64,000 nucleotides of DNA from Stutzerimonas stutzeri (GTDB lineage: Bacteria > Pseudomonadota > Gammaproteobacteria > Pseudomonadales > Pseudomonadaceae). Position 1 is the stretch's first letter. Each line of letters opens with the position of its first letter. Shown here one piece after another: positions 1 to 7,915 of this stretch. A program made the position numbers and the translations under genes. The notes under the pieces were generated by a model. That model ran no database searches, had not been told where the DNA came from, and saw nothing but the letters and a program-made list of their open reading frames with translations. The DNA is taken from assembly GCF_000219605.1 (NCBI RefSeq), contig NC_015740.1, positions 2,418,001-2,482,000 on the forward strand, given 5' to 3'.

Positions 1-1
1 T

Positions 2-250
2 GAATCAGCCTCAAAAAAGCCAAACAACGCAACTGGTGGCGTTTATCGATCAAGGAAATTAACTATTATTAACGAGGTTGCGAAAGCCATCGAAGATAAA
101 TTTTTGGAAACCGGCGGAAAGCGGGAAAAAGCAACAACAATACAACTTGAACTTATAAATAAACACCACTTTACAACAAATCTTGCCATCGCAGCCTCCA
201 CCATAATCAATTTAAAAAAACGAAAAAACAAAAAAATTAACACTCGTTAA
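2..250 (+). CDS. 3' part of an unrecognised protein, cut by the window edge
   Basis: A plus-strand frame stays open for 82 codons from the window edge to a TAA at 248-250 in AT-rich DNA where stops should be frequent. The visible protein is hydrophilic and helical, with a strongly basic Lys/Arg-rich tail. Its stop overlaps the stop of the convergent Gp2-like gene by two bases, which is compatible with two real genes meeting tail to tail. I recognise no family. The start is outside the window, so this could be either a gene tail or a chance open frame. Confidence 0.4.
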   Translation, partial: ESASKKPNNATGGVYRSRKLTIINEVAKAIEDKFLETGGKREKATTIQLELINKHHFTTNLAIAASTIINLKKRKNKKINTR

Positions 251-1350
251 ACCTCAGAAGCAACTAATTTACAGAGCTTTCTAGGCCGCCCTCTCTTCAC
301 CGCAGTTTTTTTGGGCATATTACCTCTAAAGAAAGCTCTTCCCTTTCGCGGAGATAAGCGAACCCAGTAATCAACCTTAGTAAGATATGATGCCACCCGC
401 CTTTTTAAAGCATCAATGTATTCTACTTGATCGAAGTTAATCATACCTATTCCCAAATGCCGATACTTTGCTTTTACGGCATTACAGTTGAAATACGCCC
501 CTGCCCCATTAGTAATTGAGTCTCTCCAGTGCTCCCCCACCATCCTAGCCAGCACTCCATCTTGACGACGAACTGAGCCGTTATAAAAGAGTAAAAGATG
601 GAGATGAAATCCTTTCAACTGTCCATACTCAAGCTTACAAGCGAACCCAAGCAGACCATCAACCGGCTTTCCCTTATGTAGATCCCTTTGCATACCAGCC
701 CAATGAGACCTAACCAATTTTAATTTATCATCAAACCCGTCCCCCTTATTAAAGAAGCCAGAGCGATAAGAAAGGTCGATTCTTACCACAAGCATCCTAG
801 AGTGCTCAACAAAAAGAGCATCTATATATTCCTCAAGGCTCTTAGATCTCTTCTTAGAAGCCTTCACAAACCTTTTGCTTATTTTTTTGAAAGCCTTGCT
901 AGACAATTCACAACGAGCAAAACAAACAATACCATTCATCTGAACTATAAAACTCAAAGCATCTTCATTTATTAAATCAGCCCAACCATTCAGCATGTTC
1001 GAGCCTTCCAACTTATTAATACACTTGTAAAAAACCTCAACGTAAGGATTCATCTCATGAACTGGAAAATGATAATCAAATTTTGACACTCCCTGAAGTA
1101 GGTTCGATATAAAATCCCTCCCTAGCCTTGTAGCTTTTACTCTCACATCATTCCGAACATTGGAGCATGAGAAAAGCTCAACCTCTTCACTCATCTCCAA
1201 GCATCTCATCATCCTTTCAATCCTGCGAAGATCTAGCAACAAGGTCTCCTCCACTCTCAGTAGAGGAACATCTCCGATCTCCTCTACTATCAAGCTTGAC
1301 ACCCCATTACAATCAATCCAGTCTTTAGTATCACCCATTGAAATCACCAT
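247..1350 (-). CDS. Inovirus Gp2 / YagK-YfjJ-type protein (putative HUH replication protein)
   Basis: A 367-residue protein with a C-terminal region typical of the inovirus Gp2 / YagK-YfjJ family found in phages, prophages and islands. The strand following 'MLVVRIDLSY' leads to an HxH motif in 'GFHLHLLLFYNG', and about 85 residues later comes a Tyr-Leu-x-Lys motif (SYLTKVDYW). Histidine pair plus Tyr-x-x-Lys is the arrangement of HUH-type nicking/replication enzymes, so rolling-circle initiation or DNA nicking is a reasonable inference, not proven. The end is very basic (KKTAVKRGRPRK), suited to DNA binding. A second ATG lies at 1338; neither start has a strong ribosome site. It lies downstream of the YfjI-type gene, with a perfect hairpin just upstream (1361-1384). 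AT-rich, foreign-looking composition. Confidence 0.8.
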   Translation of the reverse strand: MVISMGDTKDWIDCNGVSSLIVEEIGDVPLLRVEETLLLDLRRIERMMRCLEMSEEVELFSCSNVRNDVRVKATRLGRDFISNLLQGVSKFDYHFPVHEMNPYVEVFYKCINKLEGSNMLNGWADLINEDALSFIVQMNGIVCFARCELSSKAFKKISKRFVKASKKRSKSLEEYIDALFVEHSRMLVVRIDLSYRSGFFNKGDGFDDKLKLVRSHWAGMQRDLHKGKPVDGLLGFACKLEYGQLKGFHLHLLLFYNGSVRRQDGVLARMVGEHWRDSITNGAGAYFNCNAVKAKYRHLGIGMINFDQVEYIDALKRRVASYLTKVDYWVRLSPRKGRAFFRGNMPKKTAVKRGRPRKLCKLVASEV

Positions 1351-1360
1351 AATTTTCTAA

Positions 1361-1384
1361 TGACATGATGTAGGCATCATGTCA
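1361..1384. promoter_or_regulatory. Perfect inverted repeat upstream of the Gp2-like gene
   Basis: Arms TGACATGATG and CATCATGTCA (10 bp, perfect) flank the four bases TAGG, ten bases before the Gp2-like start at 1350. There is no T-run, so it is not a standard terminator. It could be an operator or the nick-site hairpin of the putative HUH protein. The rest of the 208-bp gap (1351-1558) is AT-rich, with two copies of ACCAAATCAA near 1514 and 1545. Confidence 0.5.
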
Positions 1385-1558
1385 TTCATCATTAACTTCC
1401 AACACACATCTAATTCCAACATCACTAGCAATATAGTAATAATTTAGTAATTAATTAGAATATAAACCATAATTGAAAAAAATAGATATCACGTAAAAAT
1501 AAGGATTACCCCACCAAATCAAAAGTAGAGCCTCGATAATAGGCTAACCAAATCAAGC

Positions 1559-3058
1559 CTAGATCGAAGATAAGTTAGTGGAATTTGCGTAGAGCGGAAT
1601 AAGCGGCATCGCGCTCTGCCCTGGACAAATATCTAGATAAATTGTTTTATCACCAACGTAGGAGCAGTATTGGACAACTCCAATTGTCGAGAGATATAAA
1701 AGCAGCCTGTCAAGAACATCTTTCCTCCTAAATTTGCCCGGGCCATACTGCCTGATGTAATTCTTTTTAACTAACCGCCTCCCGGTCATTCGAAGCGCGT
1801 CTAGCCACTCATTCAACTCTCGCGCCTCCTCCTCCTCTTTGGATGCACGGCCGAATAATTTAATAAAATTATCTGAATACCACTTAGCAACCCCCTCAGC
1901 TGCTCGCAGCGTAGTTATCGATATATCTCCCGCAAACCCTTCGAAACAGTGAAACAGCGCTGCCAATCGACAAATCACATCCGCAAGCTTTGATCCGTGA
2001 TCCCCCAATCCATCTAAGATTCCTTTTGGGCAAATCTTTGATTCAATTTCATTTGCAATATTTATCCAATATCGAGAAGCCTCACAATCAAAATGAATCA
2101 GCTCCTTCTCCATGCTCTTATCTGAAAATTTTTTAAGATTTCTATCCAGTAAATATTCAATACGGGCATTAAATCTATCTAAACACTCCCATGACTGTGT
2201 TGCGCCATCAATAAACCTATTTCCTTGCCTAGATTTAGGATGGCAAATTAAGAAGCGCGCCAACAAACCTGACCCTCTAGACTGCTCGCCTTTATTATTC
2301 ATGTATTCTGAAAAAGCACTTTTCTGCACCATCATTGAAACGGTTAGCCTACCTCCTACAAGCTCAAAACTTTCAGATGTTTTCCGATCGACCGTAATTG
2401 CATCTCCACTCCAAATTGAATTTTGCTTAGAAAGATCATTAAAAGCTCGACCTCCTAATACGCCTCCTCCCTCGCTCGAAACCAACCCTGCCGTTGGTAA
2501 ATTCTTGTACATGCCATAAAACAAAGCTTCAGACGTTGAATCCTCATAAAGAATTTTAAATTCTTTAGGCTTCACTGGACACTCACGATCTACTTGTAAC
2601 AACACCATTTCATCTTCTTTTGTCGATAATCCTTTCGACATTTTTTTCTCAATGTTTTTTAGAACTGCCTTACGCCTAACCACCCAAGAGTCATGCTTCG
2701 CATTCCAAACCAGTAGCTTCTCAGAAAAAACTCTCGCCTGCCTTGACTGAAACTCCCTAATAGGCTTCAGAAAAACACTTTCAGCAGTCGATTTTCTTTC
2801 TCCAGAATTTGCTATAGCGAGCAGCATGAGAGATACAGGCACCCTCTGAGCGTTAGGTTTACTAGCATCAATAAGCCCCTGCAAAGCTATTGAGATGGCC
2901 GTTAATGCAGAGTTTATAACTAACCCTCTCGGCGCCTGTATATTTATCTCAGCTTCATTTATCGCAGCACTCAGCAATGGAAGAGAGGCAAGCGCAGTTC
3001 GCCCGTTATCAGCGACCTCAACGCACTCTTGATTCCATATTTCTTTTTTAGAAAACAC
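1559..3058 (-). CDS. YfjI family DUF3987 protein
   Basis: A 499-residue protein of the YfjI/DUF3987 family, common in P4-like and other integrative elements beside AlpA regulators. A phosphate-binding-loop-like segment (ANSGERKSTAE, near residue 90) is characteristic of the family, which is thought to act in element replication as primase- or helicase-related proteins; the biochemical role is not established. The start is GTG at 3058, supported by GGAG in ACTGGAGAAATTAGT. It lies 52 bp downstream of alpA and 208 bp upstream of the Gp2-like gene, so alpA-yfjI-gp2-like may be one transcription unit. AT-rich like its neighbours. Confidence 0.8.
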   Translation of the reverse strand: MFSKKEIWNQECVEVADNGRTALASLPLLSAAINEAEINIQAPRGLVINSALTAISIALQGLIDASKPNAQRVPVSLMLLAIANSGERKSTAESVFLKPIREFQSRQARVFSEKLLVWNAKHDSWVVRRKAVLKNIEKKMSKGLSTKEDEMVLLQVDRECPVKPKEFKILYEDSTSEALFYGMYKNLPTAGLVSSEGGGVLGGRAFNDLSKQNSIWSGDAITVDRKTSESFELVGGRLTVSMMVQKSAFSEYMNNKGEQSRGSGLLARFLICHPKSRQGNRFIDGATQSWECLDRFNARIEYLLDRNLKKFSDKSMEKELIHFDCEASRYWINIANEIESKICPKGILDGLGDHGSKLADVICRLAALFHCFEGFAGDISITTLRAAEGVAKWYSDNFIKLFGRASKEEEEARELNEWLDALRMTGRRLVKKNYIRQYGPGKFRRKDVLDRLLLYLSTIGVVQYCSYVGDKTIYLDICPGQSAMPLIPLYANSTNLSSI

Positions 3059-3110
3059 TAATTTCTCCAGTAACTTTTACGCTATAAAACAAGCACCGTA
3101 CCTTCACCTG

Positions 3111-3344
3111 CTATGTTTTAGGTTCTCTCGATAAGGCTATACACTTCTCGATCCAGGCAGTTATTTCAGACTCAATCCATCGCACAGATCCTCTGCCTAC
3201 ACGTACTTGCTTTGGAAACATTTCATCGTAATGCGGCGAGTCGACATCAAGCTTGTTGTAGATAGTTGACCTTGAAAGCCCTGTGCGATTTAAAACATCT
3301 CTAAGCCGAATCATTACTAATGGCTTTGATCTTTGGCTGAACAT
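3111..3344 (-). CDS. AlpA family transcriptional regulator
   Basis: A 77-residue DNA-binding protein with the AlpA/MerR-like winged-helix pattern: 'MIRLRDVLNRTGLSRSTIY' is the helix-turn-helix, followed by 'FPKQVRVGRGSVRW' and the terminal 'EITAWIE' helix. AlpA proteins regulate excision or replication genes of integrative elements. An upstream in-frame TTG at 3401 exists, but the ATG at 3344 has a good ribosome site (AAAGGAG, eight bases before) and gives the normal family length. It heads a minus-strand cassette with the YfjI and Gp2-like genes. Two inverted-repeat blocks (3413-3432 and 3451-3485) in the upstream region are candidate operators. Confidence 0.85.
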   Translation of the reverse strand: MFSQRSKPLVMIRLRDVLNRTGLSRSTIYNKLDVDSPHYDEMFPKQVRVGRGSVRWIESEITAWIEKCIALSREPKT

Positions 3345-3412
3345 ACTTGTGCTCCTTTGGATTGGTTGCGCAGATCCTATAAGCCATGCGTCAAGATCCA
3401 AAGGAAAATGAG

Positions 3413-3432
3413 TTAACGTTTTCTAACGTTAA
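3413..3432. promoter_or_regulatory. Perfect inverted repeat upstream of alpA
   Basis: Arms TTAACGTT and AACGTTAA separated by TTCT, about 70 bp upstream of the AlpA start. Size and symmetry suit a dimeric regulator site. Which protein binds is unknown; AlpA itself or an element repressor are candidates. Confidence 0.45.
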
Positions 3433-3450
3433 AATTTTCGGCAGAGGTGG

Positions 3451-3485
3451 ATAGCTATTCTGCTATTAATAGCTGGAATAGCTAT
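3451..3485. promoter_or_regulatory. Nested palindromes between alpA and the divergent gene
   Basis: Outer arms ATAGCTATTC (3451-3460) and GAATAGCTAT (3476-3485) are perfect. Inside them lies the 12-bp palindrome GCTATTAATAGC (3462-3473), centred within half a base of the outer pair. The repeated unit AGCTATT or its complement therefore occurs four times in 35 bp. It sits in the divergent intergenic region, consistent with a multi-dimer operator or a small replication/recombination site. Confidence 0.5.
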
Positions 3486-3630
3486 AGCCTCCAGAGCCCA
3501 CAGCCTCGGGCTTCCTAGACTTGAGGCCAGACCCGATTCAAAAAGATTTTAGAAATGTATTACCCACAGGAAGACGAGCACGAAAGGCTCGTTTCTACCT
3601 CTGGGTATCCTCTTTTGAACAGGAGTCTGA

Positions 3631-3966
3631 ATGATGAGTATTTGCTGTCCTTCCTGCGGTTCTCTTCGAGTTGTAGCGCGCAATCATGGTCGCAAAGTCG
3701 GTGGCGCTATTGGCGCCGTTGGCGGCACGGCGAGCGGAGCAGCAGGCGCTATGGCTGGCGCAAAAAGCGGCGCGCTTATAGGTGCTTTCGCTGGCCCCGT
3801 GGGTATTACGCTGGGTAGCCTGGCTGGCGCGATTCTGGGCGGCCTGGCAGGTGGAACTGCCGGGGGGCTGGCCGGCGCCAAGATGGGTGAAGAGTTCGAT
3901 TCTCACGTACTCGACAACTATGAGTGCCATCACTGCGGCACTGCCTTTACACAAAATGAGCGCTGA
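3631..3966 (+). CDS. Glycine-zipper protein flanked by split zinc-ribbon cysteine pairs
   Basis: A 111-residue protein. The N-terminus has a Cys-x-x-Cys knuckle (CCPSCGS) and the C-terminus a second (YECHHCGTAF), as in the two halves of a zinc ribbon. Between them lie about 70 residues of Gly/Ala-rich repeats (GGAIGAVGGTASGAAG and similar) typical of glycine-zipper membrane-inserting or oligomerising segments. Function unknown; the layout suggests a zinc-stabilised protein with a membrane-associated insertion. The start is ATG 3631 (or 3634) behind AGGAG. It opens the plus-strand cassette continuing with the DUF932, YqaJ, Gp3-like and RadC genes. Confidence 0.75.
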   Translation: MMSICCPSCGSLRVVARNHGRKVGGAIGAVGGTASGAAGAMAGAKSGALIGAFAGPVGITLGSLAGAILGGLAGGTAGGLAGAKMGEEFDSHVLDNYECHHCGTAFTQNER

Positions 3967-4025
3967 ACTCATCGTACCGATATACGAAACGTTATTACGT
4001 ATACATACGTAGAAGGAGTATTGTA

Positions 4026-4994
4026 ATGGCTCATCTCATCGAAACCATGGCCTACGCTGGCGCTACCCCGTGGCACGGTCTGGGCAACAACCTGCCGCAG
4101 AAACAACCCATCGAAGTCTGGCAACGCGAAGCCGGCATGGACTGGCAGATCCTGGAAAGCCCTGTGCATTTCAAGTCGGATGCCATCGGCCATCTGGGCG
4201 CGATCCACTCATTCCCGGAACAGAAAGTGCTCTACCGCTCGGACACCAAGGCACCGCTGTCGGTGGTCTCGCAGCGCTATCACACCGTGCAGCCAAAGGA
4301 TGTCTTGGAGTTTTATCGCGACCTGACCGAGGTCTCCGGCTACGAGCTGGAAACTGCTGGCGTGCTCAAGGGGGGTCGCAAGTTCTGGGCGCTGGCACGC
4401 ACCGGCCAGGGCGCTGCACTCAAGGGTAACGACCAGGTAAATGGCTACCTACTGTTGGCCACTTCCTGCGACGGCACTCTGGCCACCACGGCAACGCCCA
4501 CCACCATTCGCGTGGTCTGCAACAACACCCTCACCATCGCCCTGGACGGCACCAGCCGTGCGATCAAGGTGCCGCACAGCACCCGCTTCGATGGTGAGCT
4601 GGTGAAGAAGCAGCTTGGTGTCGCCGTCTCGCAATGGGACGACTTCATGTACCGCATGCGCTACCTGGCTGAACGCAAGGTGCAGTGGCATGAGGCACTG
4701 GGCTTCTTCATGAACGTGATGTGTGAAACCAGCCCGACCGGTCCGCTTCCTGAACAGCTGCCGAACGAGCGCGCTCTGCGCAAAGTTCAGGAGCTGTACG
4801 AAGGTCGTGGCCGTGGCAGTCAGCTCGACTCGGCACGTGGCACCGCCTGGGGCCTCCTCAATGCCGTCACCGAGTACGTCGATCACGAGCGCCGGGCGCG
4901 CAGCACTGAGTATCGCCTCGACTCAGCCTGGTTCGGCCAGGGCGCGCAGATCAAGCAACGCGCCTTGGACGCAGCGCTGCAGCTCGCCGCTTAA
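4026..4994 (+). CDS. DUF932 family phage/plasmid-like protein
   Basis: A 322-residue protein with the N-terminal pattern of the DUF932 / phage-plasmid-like family (MAHLIETMAYAGATPWHGLG, then 'KAPLSVVSQRYHTVQPKDVLEF' split by the family's conserved region). These proteins are common in plasmids, integrative elements and phages; their biochemical role is not established. The ATG at 4026 has a good ribosome site (GAAGGAG). A short palindromic stretch (TACGTAT, two bases, ATACGTA, about 3995-4010) precedes it. Strong codon bias and GC content near that of the host contrast with the AT-rich genes to the left. Confidence 0.85.
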   Translation: MAHLIETMAYAGATPWHGLGNNLPQKQPIEVWQREAGMDWQILESPVHFKSDAIGHLGAIHSFPEQKVLYRSDTKAPLSVVSQRYHTVQPKDVLEFYRDLTEVSGYELETAGVLKGGRKFWALARTGQGAALKGNDQVNGYLLLATSCDGTLATTATPTTIRVVCNNTLTIALDGTSRAIKVPHSTRFDGELVKKQLGVAVSQWDDFMYRMRYLAERKVQWHEALGFFMNVMCETSPTGPLPEQLPNERALRKVQELYEGRGRGSQLDSARGTAWGLLNAVTEYVDHERRARSTEYRLDSAWFGQGAQIKQRALDAALQLAA

Positions 4995-5015
4995 GCTGAT
5001 GCGGCATAAACACAG

Positions 5016-5044
5016 CCCCTGATCGCCACAAGGGTGATCAGGGG
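5016..5044. terminator. Hairpin between the DUF932 gene and vapC
   Basis: CCCCTGATC and GATCAGGGG form the stem of a hairpin between two convergent genes. There is no long T-run on either side, so it is a weak candidate for a bidirectional terminator. Confidence 0.5.
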
Positions 5045-5077
5045 TTCAGCTGCTCTGCGTTAAATGATCGCCCTTAC

Positions 5078-5482
5078 TCAGGCGCTCACCCAATCCTCGA
5101 CGCGCAAACCCGGTACTCGCTCGAATTCACGAAGATTATTCGTGACCAGAATCAGTCCCTGGGCACGTGCGTGTCCTGCAATCATCTGATCATACGGGCC
5201 AATAGGCTTGCCGATACGAGCCAACTCAGCTCGCAATTGCCCGGAATGAGCCGCTGCCTGAGCGTCGTAAGGCAGTACTTCCAGGCGCGCAGCGAAACCT
5301 TCAACGTCCGCCAGATTACGCTCGGGATTAGCGGACTTCTCGGCGCCGTAAATAAGCTCCATCAGGGTGACAGTGCTGATGCTCAGCTGCCCTGAATGGC
5401 GCTTGAAGGCTTCCCGCACCTGCTCAGGACGATTCTTGATCGTGAAAATGCACATGTTGGTATCAAGCATGTACTTCAGCAT
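5078..5482 (-). CDS. vapC: VapC-type PIN-domain toxin ribonuclease
   Basis: A 134-residue PIN-domain protein. Expected acidic residues are present: Asp in 'MLDTNMCIF' at the N-terminus, Glu in 'TLMELIYGA', Asp in 'GPYDQMIAGHA' and the C-terminal 'LVTNNLREFERVPGL'. VapC toxins cleave tRNA or rRNA and are held inactive by VapB. The start ATG overlaps the vapB stop by one base (ATGA), so the pair is translationally coupled. The C-terminus matches the VapC subgroup common in Proteobacteria. Confidence 0.93.
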   Translation of the reverse strand: MLKYMLDTNMCIFTIKNRPEQVREAFKRHSGQLSISTVTLMELIYGAEKSANPERNLADVEGFAARLEVLPYDAQAAAHSGQLRAELARIGKPIGPYDQMIAGHARAQGLILVTNNLREFERVPGLRVEDWVSA

Positions 5483-5712
5483 CAGAACGCATCCCGCTCT
5501 TGATCTGCAGGCTGCTCGCGATCCGCCATGTAGTCAGCGGTCACACCTTCGCCATCGAACCAGACGTCCCAGGCCTCGCCTGCCGGCGTGATGATTCGGG
5601 CTCGACCAACTACCACTACATCCACCCGCTTCACATCCTCAGGCAGCGCAACCGCCTTGGGCAAACGCACCGCCTGACTGCGGTTGCTCTGAAAAACTGC
5701 ACCTTGTTCCAT
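5482..5712 (-). CDS. vapB: VapB-type antitoxin
   Basis: A 76-residue antitoxin with an N-terminal AbrB/SpoVT-like DNA-binding fold (FQSNRSQAVRLPKAVALP) and an acidic C-terminus expected to occupy the VapC active site. A longer frame runs to 5757, but the ATG at 5712 is preceded by GGGGAGG and gives the standard family start (MEQGAVFQSNRSQ). Upstream, inverted copies of GGGATATG overlap a possible -35 box, fitting autoregulation by VapB or VapBC. One-base overlap with vapC. Confidence 0.92.
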   Translation of the reverse strand: MEQGAVFQSNRSQAVRLPKAVALPEDVKRVDVVVVGRARIITPAGEAWDVWFDGEGVTADYMADREQPADQERDAF

Positions 5713-5763
5713 GGAAACCTCCCCGGGATATGCCTTGCGTATAGCCCATTGTGTCAATCAAGC

Positions 5764-5786
5764 GGGATATGTCAACGGCATATCCC
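5764..5786. promoter_or_regulatory. Candidate VapB(C) operator
   Basis: Inverted arms GGGATATG (5764-5771) and CATATCCC (5779-5786) are perfect, with seven bases between. A third half-site GGGATATG lies at 5725-5732 close to the vapB start. On the minus strand the spacer and second arm include TTGACA, a consensus -35, so binding would block the vapBC promoter. No clear -10 was found at ideal spacing. Confidence 0.55.
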
Positions 5787-5865
5787 CAACTAGCCATCCA
5801 CCTACCACCATAACCGCCCGGTCAGCCTTGTGCTGGCTGGGCGTTTTTATGCCTGCAGGAGAAAC

Positions 5866-6873
5866 ATGATGAAAGCCACTTCATTGAACCGCAGCCCCAG
5901 CAAACCCCGCCCAGCCCTACGCCTGATCAGCACCAAGGAATTGCCCCGTGAGGACTGGCTGCAGATCCGCAAGCAAGGCATCGGCAGCTCGGATGCCGGC
6001 GCAGCCGTCGGCCTCAATCCGTATAAATCGCAGCTGGAGTTGTGGATGGAAAAAACCGGCCGCGACACCACATTGCCCAAGGCCGACCCGCACGATGAGG
6101 AAAGCCCGATGTACTGGGGCAACGTGCTGGAGCCCATCGTGGCCTGGCATTACAGCAAGCGCACGAAGAACAAGGTACGGCGCATCAACGCCGTACTGCA
6201 GCATCCGGATCCGGAGCTGCCCTGGATGCTGGCCAACATCGACCGCGAGGTGATCGGGGCCGATGGCGTGCAAATCCTCGAATGCAAGACAGCCGGCATA
6301 AACGGCGCACGCCTCTGGAAAGAGGGCGTACCCGAGTATGTGCAACTGCAGGTGATGCACCAGCTCGCCGTCACCGGCAAGCAGGCGGCGGATGTGGCGG
6401 TACTGCTGGGTGGTCAGACGCTGGAGATCCACCGCATCGAGCGGGATGAGCAGATGATCGCTCGCCTGATCGAGCTGGAGCGCCAGTTCTGGCACTACGT
6501 GGAGACTGATACGCCGCCACCGGCTGATGGCACCGCTTCGGCAGAGTCAGCACTGCGCTGCCTCTACCCGGAGGACAACGGCCAAGTCGTCGACTTCACC
6601 CAGCATGCCGGGCTCAGCGCGGCTTACGTCGAGCTGAGGGCTGTTCGTCAGTCGATTGCCGACAAGGAAAAACGCGAGGCTGAGCTAAAGCAGATGCTGC
6701 AGCAGGCCATGGGCGATGCCAGCAGAGCGGAGTTTTCCAGCGGCTATGTCAGCTGGCGCAAAGCCAAGGACAGCATCGGCCTCGATGTCGCTCAACTGCT
6801 CAAGGACAAGCCCTACCTGCAGACCAAATACCCACTGCTGAAACCGGGTGCACGGCGCTTCCTGGTCGGCTGA
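5866..6873 (+). CDS. YqaJ-type viral recombinase / lambda-exonuclease-like nuclease
   Basis: A 335-residue protein of the YqaJ family (PD-(D/E)XK exonuclease fold). Visible signatures: 'GIGSSDAGAAVGLNPYKS' near the N-terminus, 'MYWGNVLEPIVAWHY' with the first catalytic Glu, 'ANIDREVI' with Asp, and 'ILECKTAG', the ExK motif. Such enzymes resect double-stranded ends for single-strand annealing recombination. The frame extends to 5830, but the ATG at 5866 has AGGAGAAAC immediately upstream. It is followed by the Gp3-like and RadC genes. No RecT/Bet/Erf annealing protein is recognisable next to it. Confidence 0.88.
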   Translation: MMKATSLNRSPSKPRPALRLISTKELPREDWLQIRKQGIGSSDAGAAVGLNPYKSQLELWMEKTGRDTTLPKADPHDEESPMYWGNVLEPIVAWHYSKRTKNKVRRINAVLQHPDPELPWMLANIDREVIGADGVQILECKTAGINGARLWKEGVPEYVQLQVMHQLAVTGKQAADVAVLLGGQTLEIHRIERDEQMIARLIELERQFWHYVETDTPPPADGTASAESALRCLYPEDNGQVVDFTQHAGLSAAYVELRAVRQSIADKEKREAELKQMLQQAMGDASRAEFSSGYVSWRKAKDSIGLDVAQLLKDKPYLQTKYPLLKPGARRFLVG

Positions 6874-6964
6874 AACCAACCTCATTCATCCCTTCCCTCC
6901 CCTTGGCCAGTCCATGCAGTTCGCACTGCGTGGCTGGCCTTTTTTCATTTCCAGGAGAATTACC

Positions 6965-7915
6965 ATGCTCAAAGGTCTGGCTATCACTCCACCGGTACTC
7001 GGGCGGATTTCCATCGGTAAGGTCATCGAGAAGAACGGCAAACGGCTGCCGGAGAAGGATGACCAATTCACCATCACATCCCAGGTGCAGGGTAAGGACG
7101 GCTGGCTGCTGCACCCGCTCAATGACGAGCTACGTCAGGGCAAGGACGACAAGCTGCGCAGCATTCCGGTACGCCTGCTGTTCAACGAACCGGAGCTGAA
7201 TTTCCGGGCTGACTACACGCTGTTCGACCGGCAATCGGGTCGACCGGTTTGCGTCGGTAATGGCGAGACCTGTAAGCGGGTCACACAGGACGGCATGCAG
7301 TCGCTGCCCTGCCCTTCACCGGATGCCTGCCCACTGGCCAAAGGCAGTGCCTGCAAGCCCTACGGCCGACTGAACGTAGTCATTGGCGATGAGGATCCGC
7401 TGGGCAGCTTCGTGTTCCGTACCACCGGTTTTAACAGCATCCGCACCCTGGCCGCGCGCCTGCATTACTTCCAGGCCATCTCGGGCAACCGCCTGGCCTG
7501 CCTGCCACTGGAACTACGTCTGCGTGGCAAGTCGACACGCCAGAGTCATGGCACGCCGATCTTCTACGCCGACCTGACGGTACGCGGTGGCATGGAAATG
7601 GCCGAAGCATTGGTGACAGCCAATGAACTCGATTCACGACGTCAGGCTGCAGGCTTCAATCAGGCCGCTTTGGATGAGGCGGCACGACGCGGCTTCGGCA
7701 ACGGTGCGTTCGAGGACAGCGAGGAGGATGTCGGCGCCATCGTCGATGAGTTCTACCCCGAGGGTGAAGCCACTGCTGTAGCAACAATGTCTCAACTCAA
7801 CCCCACCAAACCCAGCCTGGCTGAAAAGCTCGATGCACAGGCTGCACGTCAAACCCCACCCACAGACCAAAACCAAGGAGGCCGCCATGCGCCTGCACAA
7901 GCTGAAAGCCAGTGA
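6965..7915 (+). CDS. Cys-rich protein resembling Gp3-like recombination directionality factors
   Basis: A 316-residue protein often labelled 'hydrolase or metal-binding protein' in Pseudomonas elements. Order of motifs: N-terminal 'LGRISIGKVIEKNGKRLP' and 'DDQFTITSQ', then a cysteine cluster (GNGETCKRV, LPCPSPDACPLAKG, SACKPYGRLNV), then 'GSFVFRTTGFNSIRTLAARL'. This order resembles the Gp3-like recombination directionality factor family of serine-integrase phages as I remember it; the assignment is inference. Four cysteines could bind zinc. The C-terminus is acidic and low-complexity. The ATG at 6965 follows CAGGAGAAT. Its end overlaps the radC-like start by 29 bases, so the two are co-translated. 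Confidence 0.65.
   Translation: MLKGLAITPPVLGRISIGKVIEKNGKRLPEKDDQFTITSQVQGKDGWLLHPLNDELRQGKDDKLRSIPVRLLFNEPELNFRADYTLFDRQSGRPVCVGNGETCKRVTQDGMQSLPCPSPDACPLAKGSACKPYGRLNVVIGDEDPLGSFVFRTTGFNSIRTLAARLHYFQAISGNRLACLPLELRLRGKSTRQSHGTPIFYADLTVRGGMEMAEALVTANELDSRRQAAGFNQAALDEAARRGFGNGAFEDSEEDVGAIVDEFYPEGEATAVATMSQLNPTKPSLAEKLDAQAARQTPPTDQNQGGRHAPAQAESQ

Noticed and set aside
43..243. 66-codon minus-strand frame at the window start
   Set aside because: The opposite strand is open throughout and has a more protein-like composition; no ribosome site.
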